A DNA stretch of 64,000 nt from positions 62,001 through 126,000 of the forward strand of contig CAJUEX010000001.1 of NCBI GenBank assembly GCA_910585715.1, given 5' to 3'. Below, in pieces: positions 26,017-34,603 of this stretch (positions within the stretch are counted from its first letter, which is position 1; each line of letters begins with the position of its first letter). Source of the DNA: an uncultured Lachnospiraceae bacterium. Its GTDB lineage: Bacteria; Bacillota; Clostridia; Lachnospirales; Lachnospiraceae. The translations under genes were made by a program, and so were the position numbers. The notes under the pieces were generated by a model. It saw nothing but the letters and a program-made list of their open reading frames with translations. It searched no databases and had not been told where the DNA came from.

Positions 26017-26640
26017 GCATTTCCTCCTTTTGGCAGGAGGCTTCTGAATCCTGTAACCTTCTGAAAGCTGATGTAACCGGGCATATGCCCGTAACTTATG
26101 TCCATAAGCTTCTGCTCTCTTCCGAAATCTTCAAAAAACCTCTCTGCTTTTCTTTTTCCTGTTTTGGGTAAATAAAAGCATTGATGTTCTTTGACTTATC
26201 AGAAGTGATATTAGATATGGCTTGCCGCCGGATAGTTAGAATATAAATGCTTTTTTGTATTTTAACACTAAAATGCGAAATTTTGCAATTTATTTTTCAA
26301 AAAAATAAAAAGATAATTCTTTAAGTAATATTTTTTAATATTTCTCAATAACAGTTTTGTTTTACTTTCCTTCTAAATTTCCTAATCCATATGACAGACT
26401 CCTGATTCACATAATTCATTTTCTTTTAAACTGCCTCTCTTGATAAAAGCTTGAAAAACAGTTTATCCGCCCTCTGTTAATGGAATTTAATATCTTCTAC
26501 AATTTAATTATATCCCTGATTACTGATTACCTTATTGTCACCCCGGCTTTTTCCAGGAAGGAACAGGAAGTTTACACAATGAATAATACTGCCTTATAAC
26601 ATGTGCAGCTAAAATCTTTTAAATTCTTATAAAGATTTTT
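26017..26640. other. AT-rich intergenic region
   Basis: About 620 nt with no frame that has both a plausible start and family features. The stretch 26260-26350 is very A/T-rich. No repeat or RNA structure is evident beyond short hairpins. Confidence 0.5.
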
Positions 26641-26670
26641 TTGCATGTTCCCCCGCTTATGGCTTATAAT
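26641..26670 (+). promoter_or_regulatory. Promoter of the small conserved protein gene
   Basis: TTGCAT (26641-26646), 18-nt spacer, TATAAT (26665-26670). Confidence 0.72.
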
Positions 26671-26725
26671 GGTATATAAGAATTTATTAAAAATCTATCT
26701 TAAATTATTGTCAGGAGGGAACAAT

Positions 26726-27106
26726 ATGGCATTTCGTGAAAAATTAGGAGAATTTGCAAAGACAGCATGTGACAAAACCGGAGAAGCCGTAGAATACACC
26801 AGATTAAATGCAAAAATCTTTTCAGAAAAGAATGCAATCAAAGACGATTATAAAAAGCTGGGAGAGTATATGTATCAGGCATATAAGGACGCCATTGCCA
26901 TGGATGAAAGGGCTATGGATTTCTGCCGCTCCATCGATGCCCACAATATGATTATCGAAAGCACTCAGGAGGAGCTGAACCGTTCCAAAACAGCACAGGG
27001 AAAAACAAAAACAGCAGAAGACGATTCTGCCACAAATACCGTCATTGTATCTCAGGTAATAAACACATCCAAAGACGAAGTGGAAATGTCCGCTGAGAAT
27101 GCCTGA
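26726..27106 (+). CDS. Small conserved protein, 126 residues
   Basis: The ATG at 26726 follows CAGGAGGGA; the longer frame to 26645 would start inside the promoter and is rejected. The N-terminal ~75 residues (MAFREKLGEFAKTACDKTG, LNAKIFSEKNAIKDDYKKLGEY, YQAYKDAIAMDERAMDFCRSID) resemble a helical domain found in small Firmicutes proteins, some with an added zinc ribbon. The tail is polar and low-complexity. It is predicted cytoplasmic with no transmembrane segment. Function unknown. Confidence 0.8.
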   Translation: MAFREKLGEFAKTACDKTGEAVEYTRLNAKIFSEKNAIKDDYKKLGEYMYQAYKDAIAMDERAMDFCRSIDAHNMIIESTQEELNRSKTAQGKTKTAEDDSATNTVIVSQVINTSKDEVEMSAENA

Positions 27107-27188
27107 AGCCTAAAAAGGGGCTGTTGCAAAAGCAGATGAAGAATATTGATATGCCGAGCAGCAGCTCCCTTTTTGTGCCTAAAATATA

Positions 27189-27244
27189 AAAAAGGGATAC
27201 CGCTCAACCATCTGATTTGATGATTTTGCGGCACCCCTTTTTAT
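27189..27244 (+). terminator. Possible terminator, imperfect stem
   Basis: GGGATACCGC pairs imperfectly with GCGGCACCCC, and the hairpin is followed by TTTTTA. It lies 80 nt downstream of the small protein gene. Confidence 0.55.
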
Positions 27245-27304
27245 TAAAGCGGAGTATTCTTTCTTAAAGCTATACTAAGATATATTCACTAAGCTCCGAA
27301 AAAA

Positions 27305-27841
27305 CTAGTAATTTTCCGCACTAATCTCAAAATATGCCTGTGGATGGGCGCAAACAGGACATATCTCCGGAGCATTCTCACCTACCACAATATGGCCGCA
27401 GTTCCGGCACTCCCAAACCTTGACCTGGCTCTTTTTGAAAACCTCCTGGATTTCCACATTTTTCAGCAAAGCCCGGTAGCGTTCCTCGTGATGCTTTTCA
27501 ATAGCAGCTACCATGCGGAATTTATCTGCCAGTTCCGAAAAACCTTCCTTTTCTGCTGTTTCGGCAAAACCCTCATACATATCCGTCCATTCGTAGTTCT
27601 CGCCGTCAGCAGCGGCGCCCAGATTTTCAGCAGTAGAGCCAATGCCCTCTAACTCCTTAAACCACATCTTGGCATGTTCCTTTTCATTGTCAGCAGTCTT
27701 TAAAAACAAAGCTGCAATTTGTTCAAATCCTTCTTTTTTGGCCTTAGAAGCAAAATATGTATACTTATTACGAGCCTGAGACTCCCCGGCAAATGCCGCC
27801 TCCAGGTTCTTTTCTGTCTGTGTGCCTGCATATTTGTTCAT
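27305..27841 (-). CDS. rbr: Rubrerythrin
   Basis: A 178-residue non-haem iron protein that reduces hydrogen peroxide in anaerobes. Residues 1-135 are the four-helix di-iron domain, with ligand-type motifs E20 and the E-x-x-H pair in DNEKEHA and EKHHEER. The rubredoxin domain at the C-terminus has C145, C148, C161 and C164. It is the last gene of the perR operon. The ATG follows AAAGGAAGG. Confidence 0.97.
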   Translation of the reverse strand: MNKYAGTQTEKNLEAAFAGESQARNKYTYFASKAKKEGFEQIAALFLKTADNEKEHAKMWFKELEGIGSTAENLGAAADGENYEWTDMYEGFAETAEKEGFSELADKFRMVAAIEKHHEERYRALLKNVEIQEVFKKSQVKVWECRNCGHIVVGENAPEICPVCAHPQAYFEISAENY

Positions 27842-27929
27842 ATTAGTACCTTCCTTTCCTTATCAATTAATATAATTGTTTCCTCACCGGCAGGGCGCAT
27901 TGACCTCCTGCCGGTATATAAAGACATTC

Positions 27930-28547
27930 TTACAGAGTTACTTTCTCAAAGTCGGATGCCGGATGCTTGCACAACGGGCAGACAAAATCCCCGGGCAGCT
28001 CCTCACCCTCATAGATATAACCGCATACCGTACAACGCCAGACTGTTTTTCCGACAGAAGCGGAATTCTCCGGCTTTGGCTTAATAGAGGACTGATAATA
28101 GGCATAGGTAGCTGAAGGCACATCGGCAAGAACCTCCATATCCTCCACAGAAGCAATGAACATGGTATGACTTCCTAAATCAACAGTCTGCTCCACAACA
28201 GCGCTGATGTAGCCGTTCGTCCCCGCTGTCACATAATACAGACCATTGGCTGAACGCCTGCATTCTCCATATCCTGCAAACTTATCCACATCCCGGCCCG
28301 ACTGGAAGCCAAAATGCTGAAATGTTTCAAACCGGGCTTCTTCACTAAGAATGGATACATTAAATTTTCTGCTTTTTTCCACCAGTTCATGAGTAAAATT
28401 AGACTTATTGACAGTAATGCTGATTCGGTTAGGCTCACTGGTCACCTGCCCTGCCGTATTAATGATACAGCCGCTGTCCTTCCCTTCAAAAGCTGATGTC
28501 AATACAAAAAGACCGTAAGTTAGATGATACATTGTTTTTTTATCCAT
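27930..28547 (-). CDS. hrb: Flavin reductase-rubredoxin fusion (high molecular weight rubredoxin)
   Basis: A 205-residue protein: residues 1-155 are a flavin-reductase-like FMN domain (YGLFVLTSAFEGKDSGCIINT, VSILSEEA), and the C-terminal ~40 residues are a rubredoxin with C172, C175, C190 and C193 (CTVCGY, CPLC). In acetogens this 'Hrb' carries electrons from NAD(P)H to oxygen- or peroxide-reducing flavodiiron proteins or rubrerythrin. Its place beside rubrerythrin and PerR fits that. The ATG follows AAGGAGGG. Confidence 0.92.
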   Translation of the reverse strand: MDKKTMYHLTYGLFVLTSAFEGKDSGCIINTAGQVTSEPNRISITVNKSNFTHELVEKSRKFNVSILSEEARFETFQHFGFQSGRDVDKFAGYGECRRSANGLYYVTAGTNGYISAVVEQTVDLGSHTMFIASVEDMEVLADVPSATYAYYQSSIKPKPENSASVGKTVWRCTVCGYIYEGEELPGDFVCPLCKHPASDFEKVTL

Positions 28548-28558
28548 AATTTCCCTCC

Positions 28559-29296
28559 TTAAATCATTGCTGCACCGTCCACCCGCAGGGTAACTCCGGT
28601 AATATAAGAAGCCATGTCGCCAGCCAGAAACAGATAAGCATTGGCTATATCCAAAGGCTCTCCCACCCTTCCAAGAGGAATGCCGGCTGAAATGCGCTCC
28701 ACCATATCCGTTGGCAGCGCTGCCACCATATCCGTTCTGGTAACTCCGGGAGCCACGGCATTGACCCGAATCCGGTCGGCAGCCAGCTCCCGGGCCAGGG
28801 ATTTCGTCAAACCGTTCACTGCAAATTTAGTGGCAGGATAACCGCAGCCAGAGGACTGACCGTACTCCCCTACCATGGAACTGGTATTAATGATGACGCC
28901 GCCACCCTGGGCCTTCATAATCCGTGCCGCCACCTGAGAGCAGACAAAAACAGCCTTTAAGTTAATATCCAGAATCCTGGAAAACTCCTCCAAAGTATAA
29001 TCGTACAGGCTGGTGCGGGAAGAAATTCCTGCATTATTGGCCAAAATATCCAAAGAACCAAAGCGCTCCTTTACAGAATCAAAAGCTGCGGCAACTGCAT
29101 CCGGGTCGCAAAGGTCCGGCCAAATGCCCATGACATGCTCCTTATATTCTTCCAGACCTGCCAAAGCCTTTTCCACCGTTTCCTGTCTGGAACCTGCCAC
29201 AGCAACCTTTGCTCCATTTTCAAGATACTTTTTCACAATGGCTAATCCGATTCCCCGCGTGCCTCCAGTCACAACGGCAGTCTTGTTTTTTAACAT
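28559..29296 (-). CDS. Short-chain dehydrogenase/reductase (FabG-like)
   Basis: A 245-residue NAD(P)-dependent SDR. TGGTRGIG (10-17) is the cofactor motif, NNAGISS follows, and the active site is S-x-Y-x-x-x-K (NTSSMVGEYG, YPATKFAV). The C-terminal GVTLRVDGA is typical of FabG-like enzymes. The start is the ATG at 29296 after AAAGGATG; a longer start at 29329 lacks an RBS. It sits between perR and hrb in the oxidative-stress operon, which is unusual for a fatty-acid enzyme, so its substrate may differ. Confidence 0.9.
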   Translation of the reverse strand: MLKNKTAVVTGGTRGIGLAIVKKYLENGAKVAVAGSRQETVEKALAGLEEYKEHVMGIWPDLCDPDAVAAAFDSVKERFGSLDILANNAGISSRTSLYDYTLEEFSRILDINLKAVFVCSQVAARIMKAQGGGVIINTSSMVGEYGQSSGCGYPATKFAVNGLTKSLARELAADRIRVNAVAPGVTRTDMVAALPTDMVERISAGIPLGRVGEPLDIANAYLFLAGDMASYITGVTLRVDGAAMI

Positions 29297-29300
29297 TTCA

Positions 29301-29699
29301 TCATCCTTTCCTATATAAGTTAATATCAATATTATTATATAATCGTTTTCTACAATCAGGACACAGATAAAAAACTTTTAAATCATATGATAAAAAACCA
29401 TCTCCAACCGTTTCCTGCAATGACGGGGTTAAATCTTTCAGTTCAATGTCCGACAGCTTCCCGCAATTTCTGCATATCAGATGGTCATGTCTCCGAATAT
29501 GGTCATATCGATCAGCCGTTCCCTCCATGGATACCTTGCGAATCAGTCCGGCTTCATAAAGCTTATTCACATTATTGTAAATAGTGGCAAGTACGATTTT
29601 CGGGTATTTTTTCCGAATCTGCGCATAAATCTGTTCTATAGTCAAATGTTCATTAGAAGTGGTGATGACTGTATAGATTTCCCGTTCGTATTTCGTCAT
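29301..29699 (-). CDS. perR: Fur-family peroxide regulator, PerR-like
   Basis: A 132-residue Fur-family repressor. The winged helix covers about 1-75 (TIEQIYAQIRKK, LATIYNNVNKLYEAGLIRKV). Two CxxC pairs, C76/C79 and C113/C116, form the structural zinc site. The HDHLIC and ELKDL segments supply the iron/manganese sensing histidines and acids. Length is typical of PerR. It leads the operon that includes rubrerythrin and hrb, and a PerR-like palindrome overlaps its own promoter, so autorepression is expected. Confidence 0.92.
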   Translation of the reverse strand: MTKYEREIYTVITTSNEHLTIEQIYAQIRKKYPKIVLATIYNNVNKLYEAGLIRKVSMEGTADRYDHIRRHDHLICRNCGKLSDIELKDLTPSLQETVGDGFLSYDLKVFYLCPDCRKRLYNNIDINLYRKG

Positions 29700-29736
29700 A
29701 TCGGCTCCAATCCAAAAGCAGACCGCTTTTCACTTT

Positions 29737-29749
29737 TAGAACTATTCTA
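29737..29749. promoter_or_regulatory. Second imperfect palindrome in the perR leader
   Basis: TAGAACTATTCTA, 13 bp, downstream of the main PerR-like box. It could be a second operator, but its match to the consensus is weaker. Confidence 0.4.
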
Positions 29750-29755
29750 TATGTT

Positions 29756-29792
29756 TTAGGATAATTCTAAGCATATTGGAATTTTTTGTCAA
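29756..29792 (-). promoter_or_regulatory. perR operon promoter overlapped by a PerR-like box
   Basis: TTGACA (29787-29792), 17-nt spacer, TAGAAT (29764-29769). The palindrome TTAGGATAATTCTAA (29756-29770) matches 11 of 14 positions of the PerR consensus TTATAAT-N-ATTATAA and covers the -10, so bound repressor would block initiation. Confidence 0.82.
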
Positions 29793-29862
29793 GTCTCCTA
29801 AAACATTTTCTTTTGAACTTCTTTTTTCAATAACAGTTCAATGAAATACCTTTTTATAACAA

Positions 29863-29890
29863 AACCGACATGACTTACATCATGCCGGTT
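29863..29890 (-). terminator. Hairpin, possible terminator of the AAA+ gene
   Basis: AACCGGCATGA pairs with TCATGTCGGTT (minus-strand reading), followed by TTTTGTTA. It lies about 300 nt after the AAA+ ATPase stop. Confidence 0.55.
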
Positions 29891-30049
29891 GAACAAAATC
29901 CTTGTAGTGTTTAAGCAACATCGGTATTAACAAACCTTTTACCAGTATATTGACCGCTTGTAATTCACTGTAAAGCACTGTCCGTTTTGTTGCCTGCCCG
30001 GCTGTAATCAGCCACCGCTGCATTTCCTCCTTCTGCCTGACAGGCTTCC

Positions 30050-30176
30050 GAAAGTCAAAGCCCCCGCCGCAGGCAGCGGGGTATCAAACTTGAAACGCCC
30101 CAAGGGCGGGTATTTGACCTTTGCGGCAGTCGCCAAATGCTTGCACGCAATTACTTGACTCGTTGCTCTCAGGAAT
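30050..30176 (-). repeat. Dispersed ~130 bp repeat, copy A
   Basis: On the minus strand it aligns with the copies at 41292-41422 and 47562-47696: GAGCAACGAG, then ATTGCGTGCA, GCATTTGGCGACTGCCGC, GGTCAAATACC and GCGTTTCAA..TTTGA. It closes with a C-rich / G-rich stem (CCCCGC...GCGGGG). It lies between the AAA+ gene stop and the hairpin at 29863. Confidence 0.82.
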
Positions 30177-30188
30177 AAAAACGGTGTA

Positions 30189-31649
30189 CTAGGCATTTTC
30201 CACTTCAATAAAATCCGACGACTCTATGGTAAGCAGGTCTTCCTTGCTTGGGTTTGCCATTCCAATCAGCCTGGTTGCCTGATTGGAAATTGCCCGTTCC
30301 AGCATATTACGCACATCTCTTGCATTGGCGAAATTCTCCGGATGCATTTCCGTTCTTTTTAACAGAAAGCTTTCTGCATACATCCTTGCCCCTTCCGACA
30401 AAAGATAATCCTGCTTTTTGCACATTTTTTCCAGAATAGCCAGCTGCTCCTCTGCCGTATAATCCTCAAAATAGACAAACTTATTAAAACGGGATTTCAA
30501 TCCCGGGTTGGACTCTAAAAACGCAGCCATTAATTCCGGGTAGCCCGCAACGATTACAATCAGATTGTCCCGGTTATCCTCCATTGCCTTTAAAAGAGTA
30601 TCCACAGCCTCCTGTCCATAATCGCCCTCTCCTTTATTTACCGTCAGGGTATATGCTTCATCAATAAATAAAATGCCTCCCATGGCTTCCTTCACCACTT
30701 CCTGCACCCGCTCTGCGGTCTGACCTAAATAACCCTTTACCAGGCCGGAACGGTCCACCTCTACCAGATGCCCTTTTTCCAGCACTCCAAGGTCTTTATA
30801 AATGCCTGCGAGGATTCTCGCCACCGTTGTTTTTCCGGTGCCGGGATTTCCCGAAAACACCATGTGCTTTGTGGTTGCAGTATTTTTCAGACCTTTTGCC
30901 TCCCGGATTCTTTGAATGCGCAGCAGATTGATTAAGCTGTTCACTTCTTTTTTCACTGCCCGGAGCCCAACCATGTTATTGAACTCTTCCAGCTTTTCTT
31001 CCAAAGAAGTTTCTTCCTTCTCTTCACCGCCTTTTTTCTCCGGTGCCTTCCCAGCCCCTGCGCCAAAAACGGGCTGCCCGTCTGTTCCAATATCAATTGC
31101 TTCCAAATCAATCTGAAATTCCTTGTCCAGCCCCTGCCAGAACACGCCAAACTCCTTTAAATGCTCCTCCAGCTTCTGGATATATACCGTATAAGCGCGG
31201 CAGGTCTCATGAGTAGGGTTGCTTTTTACCCCTGCCAGAAAACAGCTTCCAAACACCTTGTACATATCAAACAGAATCTGTGCCTTCTGCCTGTAAAAAG
31301 GCGGCTCGGCCTTTTTTTCCCCTGCATCCGACAGCACTGCATAATGCAGAATACTCGGAATACTATTTACATAGTCCAGAGGAATATGCTCCCGGAATTT
31401 CAATGTGCAAAGGTCTCTTTCATTTGGAAATACAGCCAGCTTATCCCCAATTGTCTTAATTTCCTCCGGAGAAATGGTACCGTCTGCATCTGCCAGATAA
31501 ACGGCAAATTTTAACAGTTCATAATGGAATCCCGCCTTGATTGCAGTAGGCCTTCTTTCCTGCGGCCCCATTCCAAAACGGGTTTTTTCCAGCCACTCGC
31601 ATACATTATCACAAAGACTCATCAATTGCCGAAAATCATCTATTCTCAT
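30189..31649 (-). CDS. AAA+ ATPase of the CbxX/CfxQ (SpoVK-like) family with TerB-like N-terminus
   Basis: This 486-residue cytoplasmic protein has an N-terminal helical region like TerB (KFAVYLADADGTISPEEIKTIG near 50-75), a linker rich in E/K (EKKGGEEKEETSLEEKLEEF), and a C-terminal AAA+ domain. The Walker A is GNPGTGKTTVARILAG, Walker B is ILFIDEAYTL, and sensor 2 arginines follow (NARDVRNMLERAI). CbxX-type ATPases remodel protein complexes; SpoVK in Bacillus is made in sporulation. The target is unknown. The ATG at 31649 follows CAGGGGG. It has no close operon neighbours. Confidence 0.9.
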   Translation of the reverse strand: MRIDDFRQLMSLCDNVCEWLEKTRFGMGPQERRPTAIKAGFHYELLKFAVYLADADGTISPEEIKTIGDKLAVFPNERDLCTLKFREHIPLDYVNSIPSILHYAVLSDAGEKKAEPPFYRQKAQILFDMYKVFGSCFLAGVKSNPTHETCRAYTVYIQKLEEHLKEFGVFWQGLDKEFQIDLEAIDIGTDGQPVFGAGAGKAPEKKGGEEKEETSLEEKLEEFNNMVGLRAVKKEVNSLINLLRIQRIREAKGLKNTATTKHMVFSGNPGTGKTTVARILAGIYKDLGVLEKGHLVEVDRSGLVKGYLGQTAERVQEVVKEAMGGILFIDEAYTLTVNKGEGDYGQEAVDTLLKAMEDNRDNLIVIVAGYPELMAAFLESNPGLKSRFNKFVYFEDYTAEEQLAILEKMCKKQDYLLSEGARMYAESFLLKRTEMHPENFANARDVRNMLERAISNQATRLIGMANPSKEDLLTIESSDFIEVENA

Positions 31650-31796
31650 ATCGTCCCCCTGATTCACTTTTCTCTATCTTTCGTCTATTCTTCCAGTTTC
31701 CTTCTTATAATTTTACCTGAATTTTCCTGTTTTATACAATTTTTAAACAATATCCATAAATTTTTTCCAAATCACAAGGGTTTCACCAACAGCTTT

Positions 31797-32612
31797 TTAT
31801 GATTTCCCTGCCCCTAAAAGGGAAAATCCAAGGAAAAGAACCATATCCACCACAACAATGCTTGCTCCGGTAGGGGCGGCAAGCATATAAGACATGGCTA
31901 ATCCCAAAGTAAAGCTGACTGCCGCCAGCACTAAGGAGCAGATGATTACTCCTTTAAAATCCTTACAGACCCGCATTGCCGTAAGCGCCGGAAAAATAAT
32001 CAGGCTTGAAATCAAAAGGGTTCCCATCATTCGCATTCCTAACACAACAGTTATGGCAATCAAAAAGGCAAGCACCGTTTTGTAAAGCCCGACCTTTACT
32101 CCCGTTGCCCTGGCAAATGTTTCATCAAAAGTAACCGCAAAAATCTTGTGATAAAACAGGCCGTATAACAAAAGCACTGCCACAGTCAAAAACACGCTGA
32201 GACGCACATCCTCTTCACTCATGGCAAGAATGCTGCCAAACATATAATTGTTCAAATCCGCATTCATCCCTTTTGTCATGGATACAATCATGACTCCAAG
32301 AGCAAGAGCTCCTGTGGAAAATAAGGCAATGGCCGCATCTCCCTTCAGCTTCCCGTTTTCACTGATTCTAAGCAGAATCAATGCTGCCACGAACACTACC
32401 GGAACCGCCAGATATAAAGGAGCAACCTGAAATGCAGCTGCCACCGCCAGGGCTCCAAATCCCACATGGGAAAGCCCGTCCCCAATCATGGAATACCGCT
32501 TCAGCACAAGGGTAACTCCCAGTACAGCCGCACATAAGGACACCAGTATGCCCACAATCAATGCCCTGACCATAAAAGGATAAGAAAACATCTGTACAAA
32601 CTCATTCCACAT
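31797..32612 (-). CDS. znuB: Zinc/manganese ABC transporter permease
   Basis: A 271-residue membrane protein of the ABC-3 family (ZnuB/MntB) with about eight hydrophobic segments; GDGLSHVGFGALA near 50 is the characteristic start. The start is ambiguous: ATG 32618 lies only 2 nt after AGGAGG, so ATG 32612 (8 nt spacing) is preferred. It overlaps znuC by 11 nt. It forms the membrane channel of the high-affinity zinc importer. Confidence 0.92.
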   Translation of the reverse strand: MWNEFVQMFSYPFMVRALIVGILVSLCAAVLGVTLVLKRYSMIGDGLSHVGFGALAVAAAFQVAPLYLAVPVVFVAALILLRISENGKLKGDAAIALFSTGALALGVMIVSMTKGMNADLNNYMFGSILAMSEEDVRLSVFLTVAVLLLYGLFYHKIFAVTFDETFARATGVKVGLYKTVLAFLIAITVVLGMRMMGTLLISSLIIFPALTAMRVCKDFKGVIICSLVLAAVSFTLGLAMSYMLAAPTGASIVVVDMVLFLGFSLLGAGKS

Positions 32613-33315
32613 CCTCATATCCTCCTAAAAAATCCTTCCCCATATTGCTGTCCAGATACTGTTTCGTAGTTCCAAAAAAGAAATCCTCCTCCGTCAGGTG
32701 AAGAATATGGTCCGCCTGCCTGACCGCTTCCTTAATATCATGGGAAACCATAATTACCGTAATTCCGTGTTTTTTATTCAAATACTCCACCATTTCATAA
32801 AAGTCTGAAATTGCCACCGGGTCCAGACCGGTAGTAGGCTCATCCAAAAGCAGCAGCTTGCTGGTAGCGCACAGGGCTCTTGCCAGAAGCACCCTCTGCC
32901 TGTAACCCCCGGATAAATCCCGGAAGCATTCCTTCCGTTTCTCCCAGATTCCCAAAAGCTCCATCATGTCCCTTGCTTTCTTTTTATTTTCTCTGGAATA
33001 AACCGGAGAAAATCCCCTGCTGTTTAAACAGCCGGAAAGCACCACCTCCATAACAGAAGCCGGAAAATCCCTTTGTGCCGCAGTCTGCTGGGGCAGATAT
33101 CCGATTTGACTGGCTCTCAGCCCTTCTCCTGTCCGGATTTCTCCCCTTACCTGCTTTTTCAGTCCCAAAAGCCCTTTCATCAGCGTGGTCTTTCCCGTAC
33201 CGTTTTCACCTACGATACAAAGATAGTCCCCGCTTTTCACTTCAAAGGATAAGTTATCTATTACTAACTGATTTTCATATGCAAATGAAAGATTCTCACA
33301 GGTTAATAACGCCAT
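32602..33315 (-). CDS. znuC: Zinc ABC transporter ATP-binding protein
   Basis: A 237-residue ATPase with Walker A GENGTGKTT, signature LSGGYRQR, Walker B LLLLDEPTTGLD and switch histidine VSHD. It is 1 nt from znuA (overlap TAATG) and overlaps znuB. It energises zinc import. Family members also handle manganese, but the binding protein and COG0523 neighbours favour zinc. Confidence 0.95.
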   Translation of the reverse strand: MALLTCENLSFAYENQLVIDNLSFEVKSGDYLCIVGENGTGKTTLMKGLLGLKKQVRGEIRTGEGLRASQIGYLPQQTAAQRDFPASVMEVVLSGCLNSRGFSPVYSRENKKKARDMMELLGIWEKRKECFRDLSGGYRQRVLLARALCATSKLLLLDEPTTGLDPVAISDFYEMVEYLNKKHGITVIMVSHDIKEAVRQADHILHLTEEDFFFGTTKQYLDSNMGKDFLGGYEDVE

Positions 33316-34502
33316 TAAAATGCCTCCCTCAGACTTTTGTAATTCCGTTCCATCAGTTGTACATAGGTAACTCCCTTCATGAAATCCTCCTTTGTGACAT
33401 TGTGGCAGGAATGAAATTCACCAATGCCTGCTCCTGCTGCCTCTGCCGCTGCCAGGGCAGTCTGATTGTTTGACAGCTCCAGATAAAAAATGGTTTTTGC
33501 CTTGTATTCCTTTGCCTTTTCAATAAAAAACGCCATAGTTTTGGCACTGGGCTCCGATTCCCCGTTGCAGCCCGGAAATACCGCAAAATAAGTAACGCCG
33601 TATTCCTTTGCAAAATAAAGGAAAGGAAACCTGTCCCCTACAAAAAGCGCCTGCTCTCTATGTTCTTCAAATAATTTTTCAAACCGATTGTCAAGCTTTG
33701 CAATTTCATCCATATAATGCGCCGCATTTTCTTCATAAAACCGGGCATTTTCCTGATCCATTAAGGAAATCACTTCTTCTATGCCCTTTATAATCTGAAT
33801 GGCATTTTTAGGAGATGTCCATACATGCTCGTCATATTCCTCATGTTCCCCCTGATGTTCTTTTTCCTCATGGACATGGACATTTTCTTCCCCATTCCCT
33901 CCGTTAGCCCGGGCATTCCCTGCTTCATCCTCTCCGTTAGCCTGGGCTTTCTCCTCTCCATTCTCTTCGTAAGTTTGAGCCATTTCTGTTTCATCCTCTC
34001 CGTAAGCCGGAACATTGCTGCCATGGTCATGACTGTGCCCTCTGACCTGCATCCCTTCTATGGTTTCTTCTTCATAAAGAGTTACAAAGTCCATGATTTT
34101 AATTGTGTGAAAGCTACGGTCTGAAAAGCTGTCTAAAATTTCTTCAATGTATTCATCCGATTCCCCGCCCGTATATAAAAACAAGTCACATTCTCCTATC
34201 GTAATCATATCCTGAGGCGTAGGCTCATAGGAATGCACCTCATTCCCCGGAGGAATCAGCATAGTGATTTCCGCCCTGCCTCCGGTTATGGCTCTTGCAA
34301 AATCATAACAGGGAAAGTTAGAAGCAACAATTCTTATTTTCCGTTCACTCTCCCCAAACCCGCTTTCACTGCGTTCCTTTACATCCTGTTCCCTCACCCC
34401 GGCTTCACCGCAGCCAAAAAGAAAAAGCATCATAAATATGCCCGCTGTAAAACAAGTTATCCATTTACGATACTTTCCTCTTTTTTGAATCACATTTTTC
34501 AC
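33315..34502 (-). CDS. znuA: Zinc ABC transporter substrate-binding lipoprotein
   Basis: About 395 residues. A signal peptide ends in the lipobox LFGC. A ZnuA-type fold follows (IRIVASNFPCYDFARAITGGRAEI, HSYEPTPQD). The usual zinc-chelating loop is greatly enlarged: HSHDHGS, then about 60 residues rich in E/G/N with imperfect repeats (NGEEKAQANGEDEAGNARANG), ending in HVHEEKEHQGEHEEYDEHVW. The conserved histidines and the ELSNNQTALA helix near the end are present. The start is uncertain: a frame opens at 34559, but the only RBS-like context is at GTG 34502. First gene of znuABC. Confidence 0.9.
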   Translation of the reverse strand: MKNVIQKRGKYRKWITCFTAGIFMMLFLFGCGEAGVREQDVKERSESGFGESERKIRIVASNFPCYDFARAITGGRAEITMLIPPGNEVHSYEPTPQDMITIGECDLFLYTGGESDEYIEEILDSFSDRSFHTIKIMDFVTLYEEETIEGMQVRGHSHDHGSNVPAYGEDETEMAQTYEENGEEKAQANGEDEAGNARANGGNGEENVHVHEEKEHQGEHEEYDEHVWTSPKNAIQIIKGIEEVISLMDQENARFYEENAAHYMDEIAKLDNRFEKLFEEHREQALFVGDRFPFLYFAKEYGVTYFAVFPGCNGESEPSAKTMAFFIEKAKEYKAKTIFYLELSNNQTALAAAEAAGAGIGEFHSCHNVTKEDFMKGVTYVQLMERNYKSLREAF

Positions 34503-34603
34503 TCTTTCTATTATCCTTTTCCTGCTGACTATCGGGCAGGCACCATACCCGCAGGGCATTTTGAACTTTCAGCGCCGCTCTTTCGTCTGATTCGGTTCTT
34601 GAT

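Noticed and set aside
26645..26725. Longer start for the small conserved protein
   Set aside because: These codons overlap the TTGCAT/TATAAT promoter; the ATG at 26726 has CAGGAGGG.
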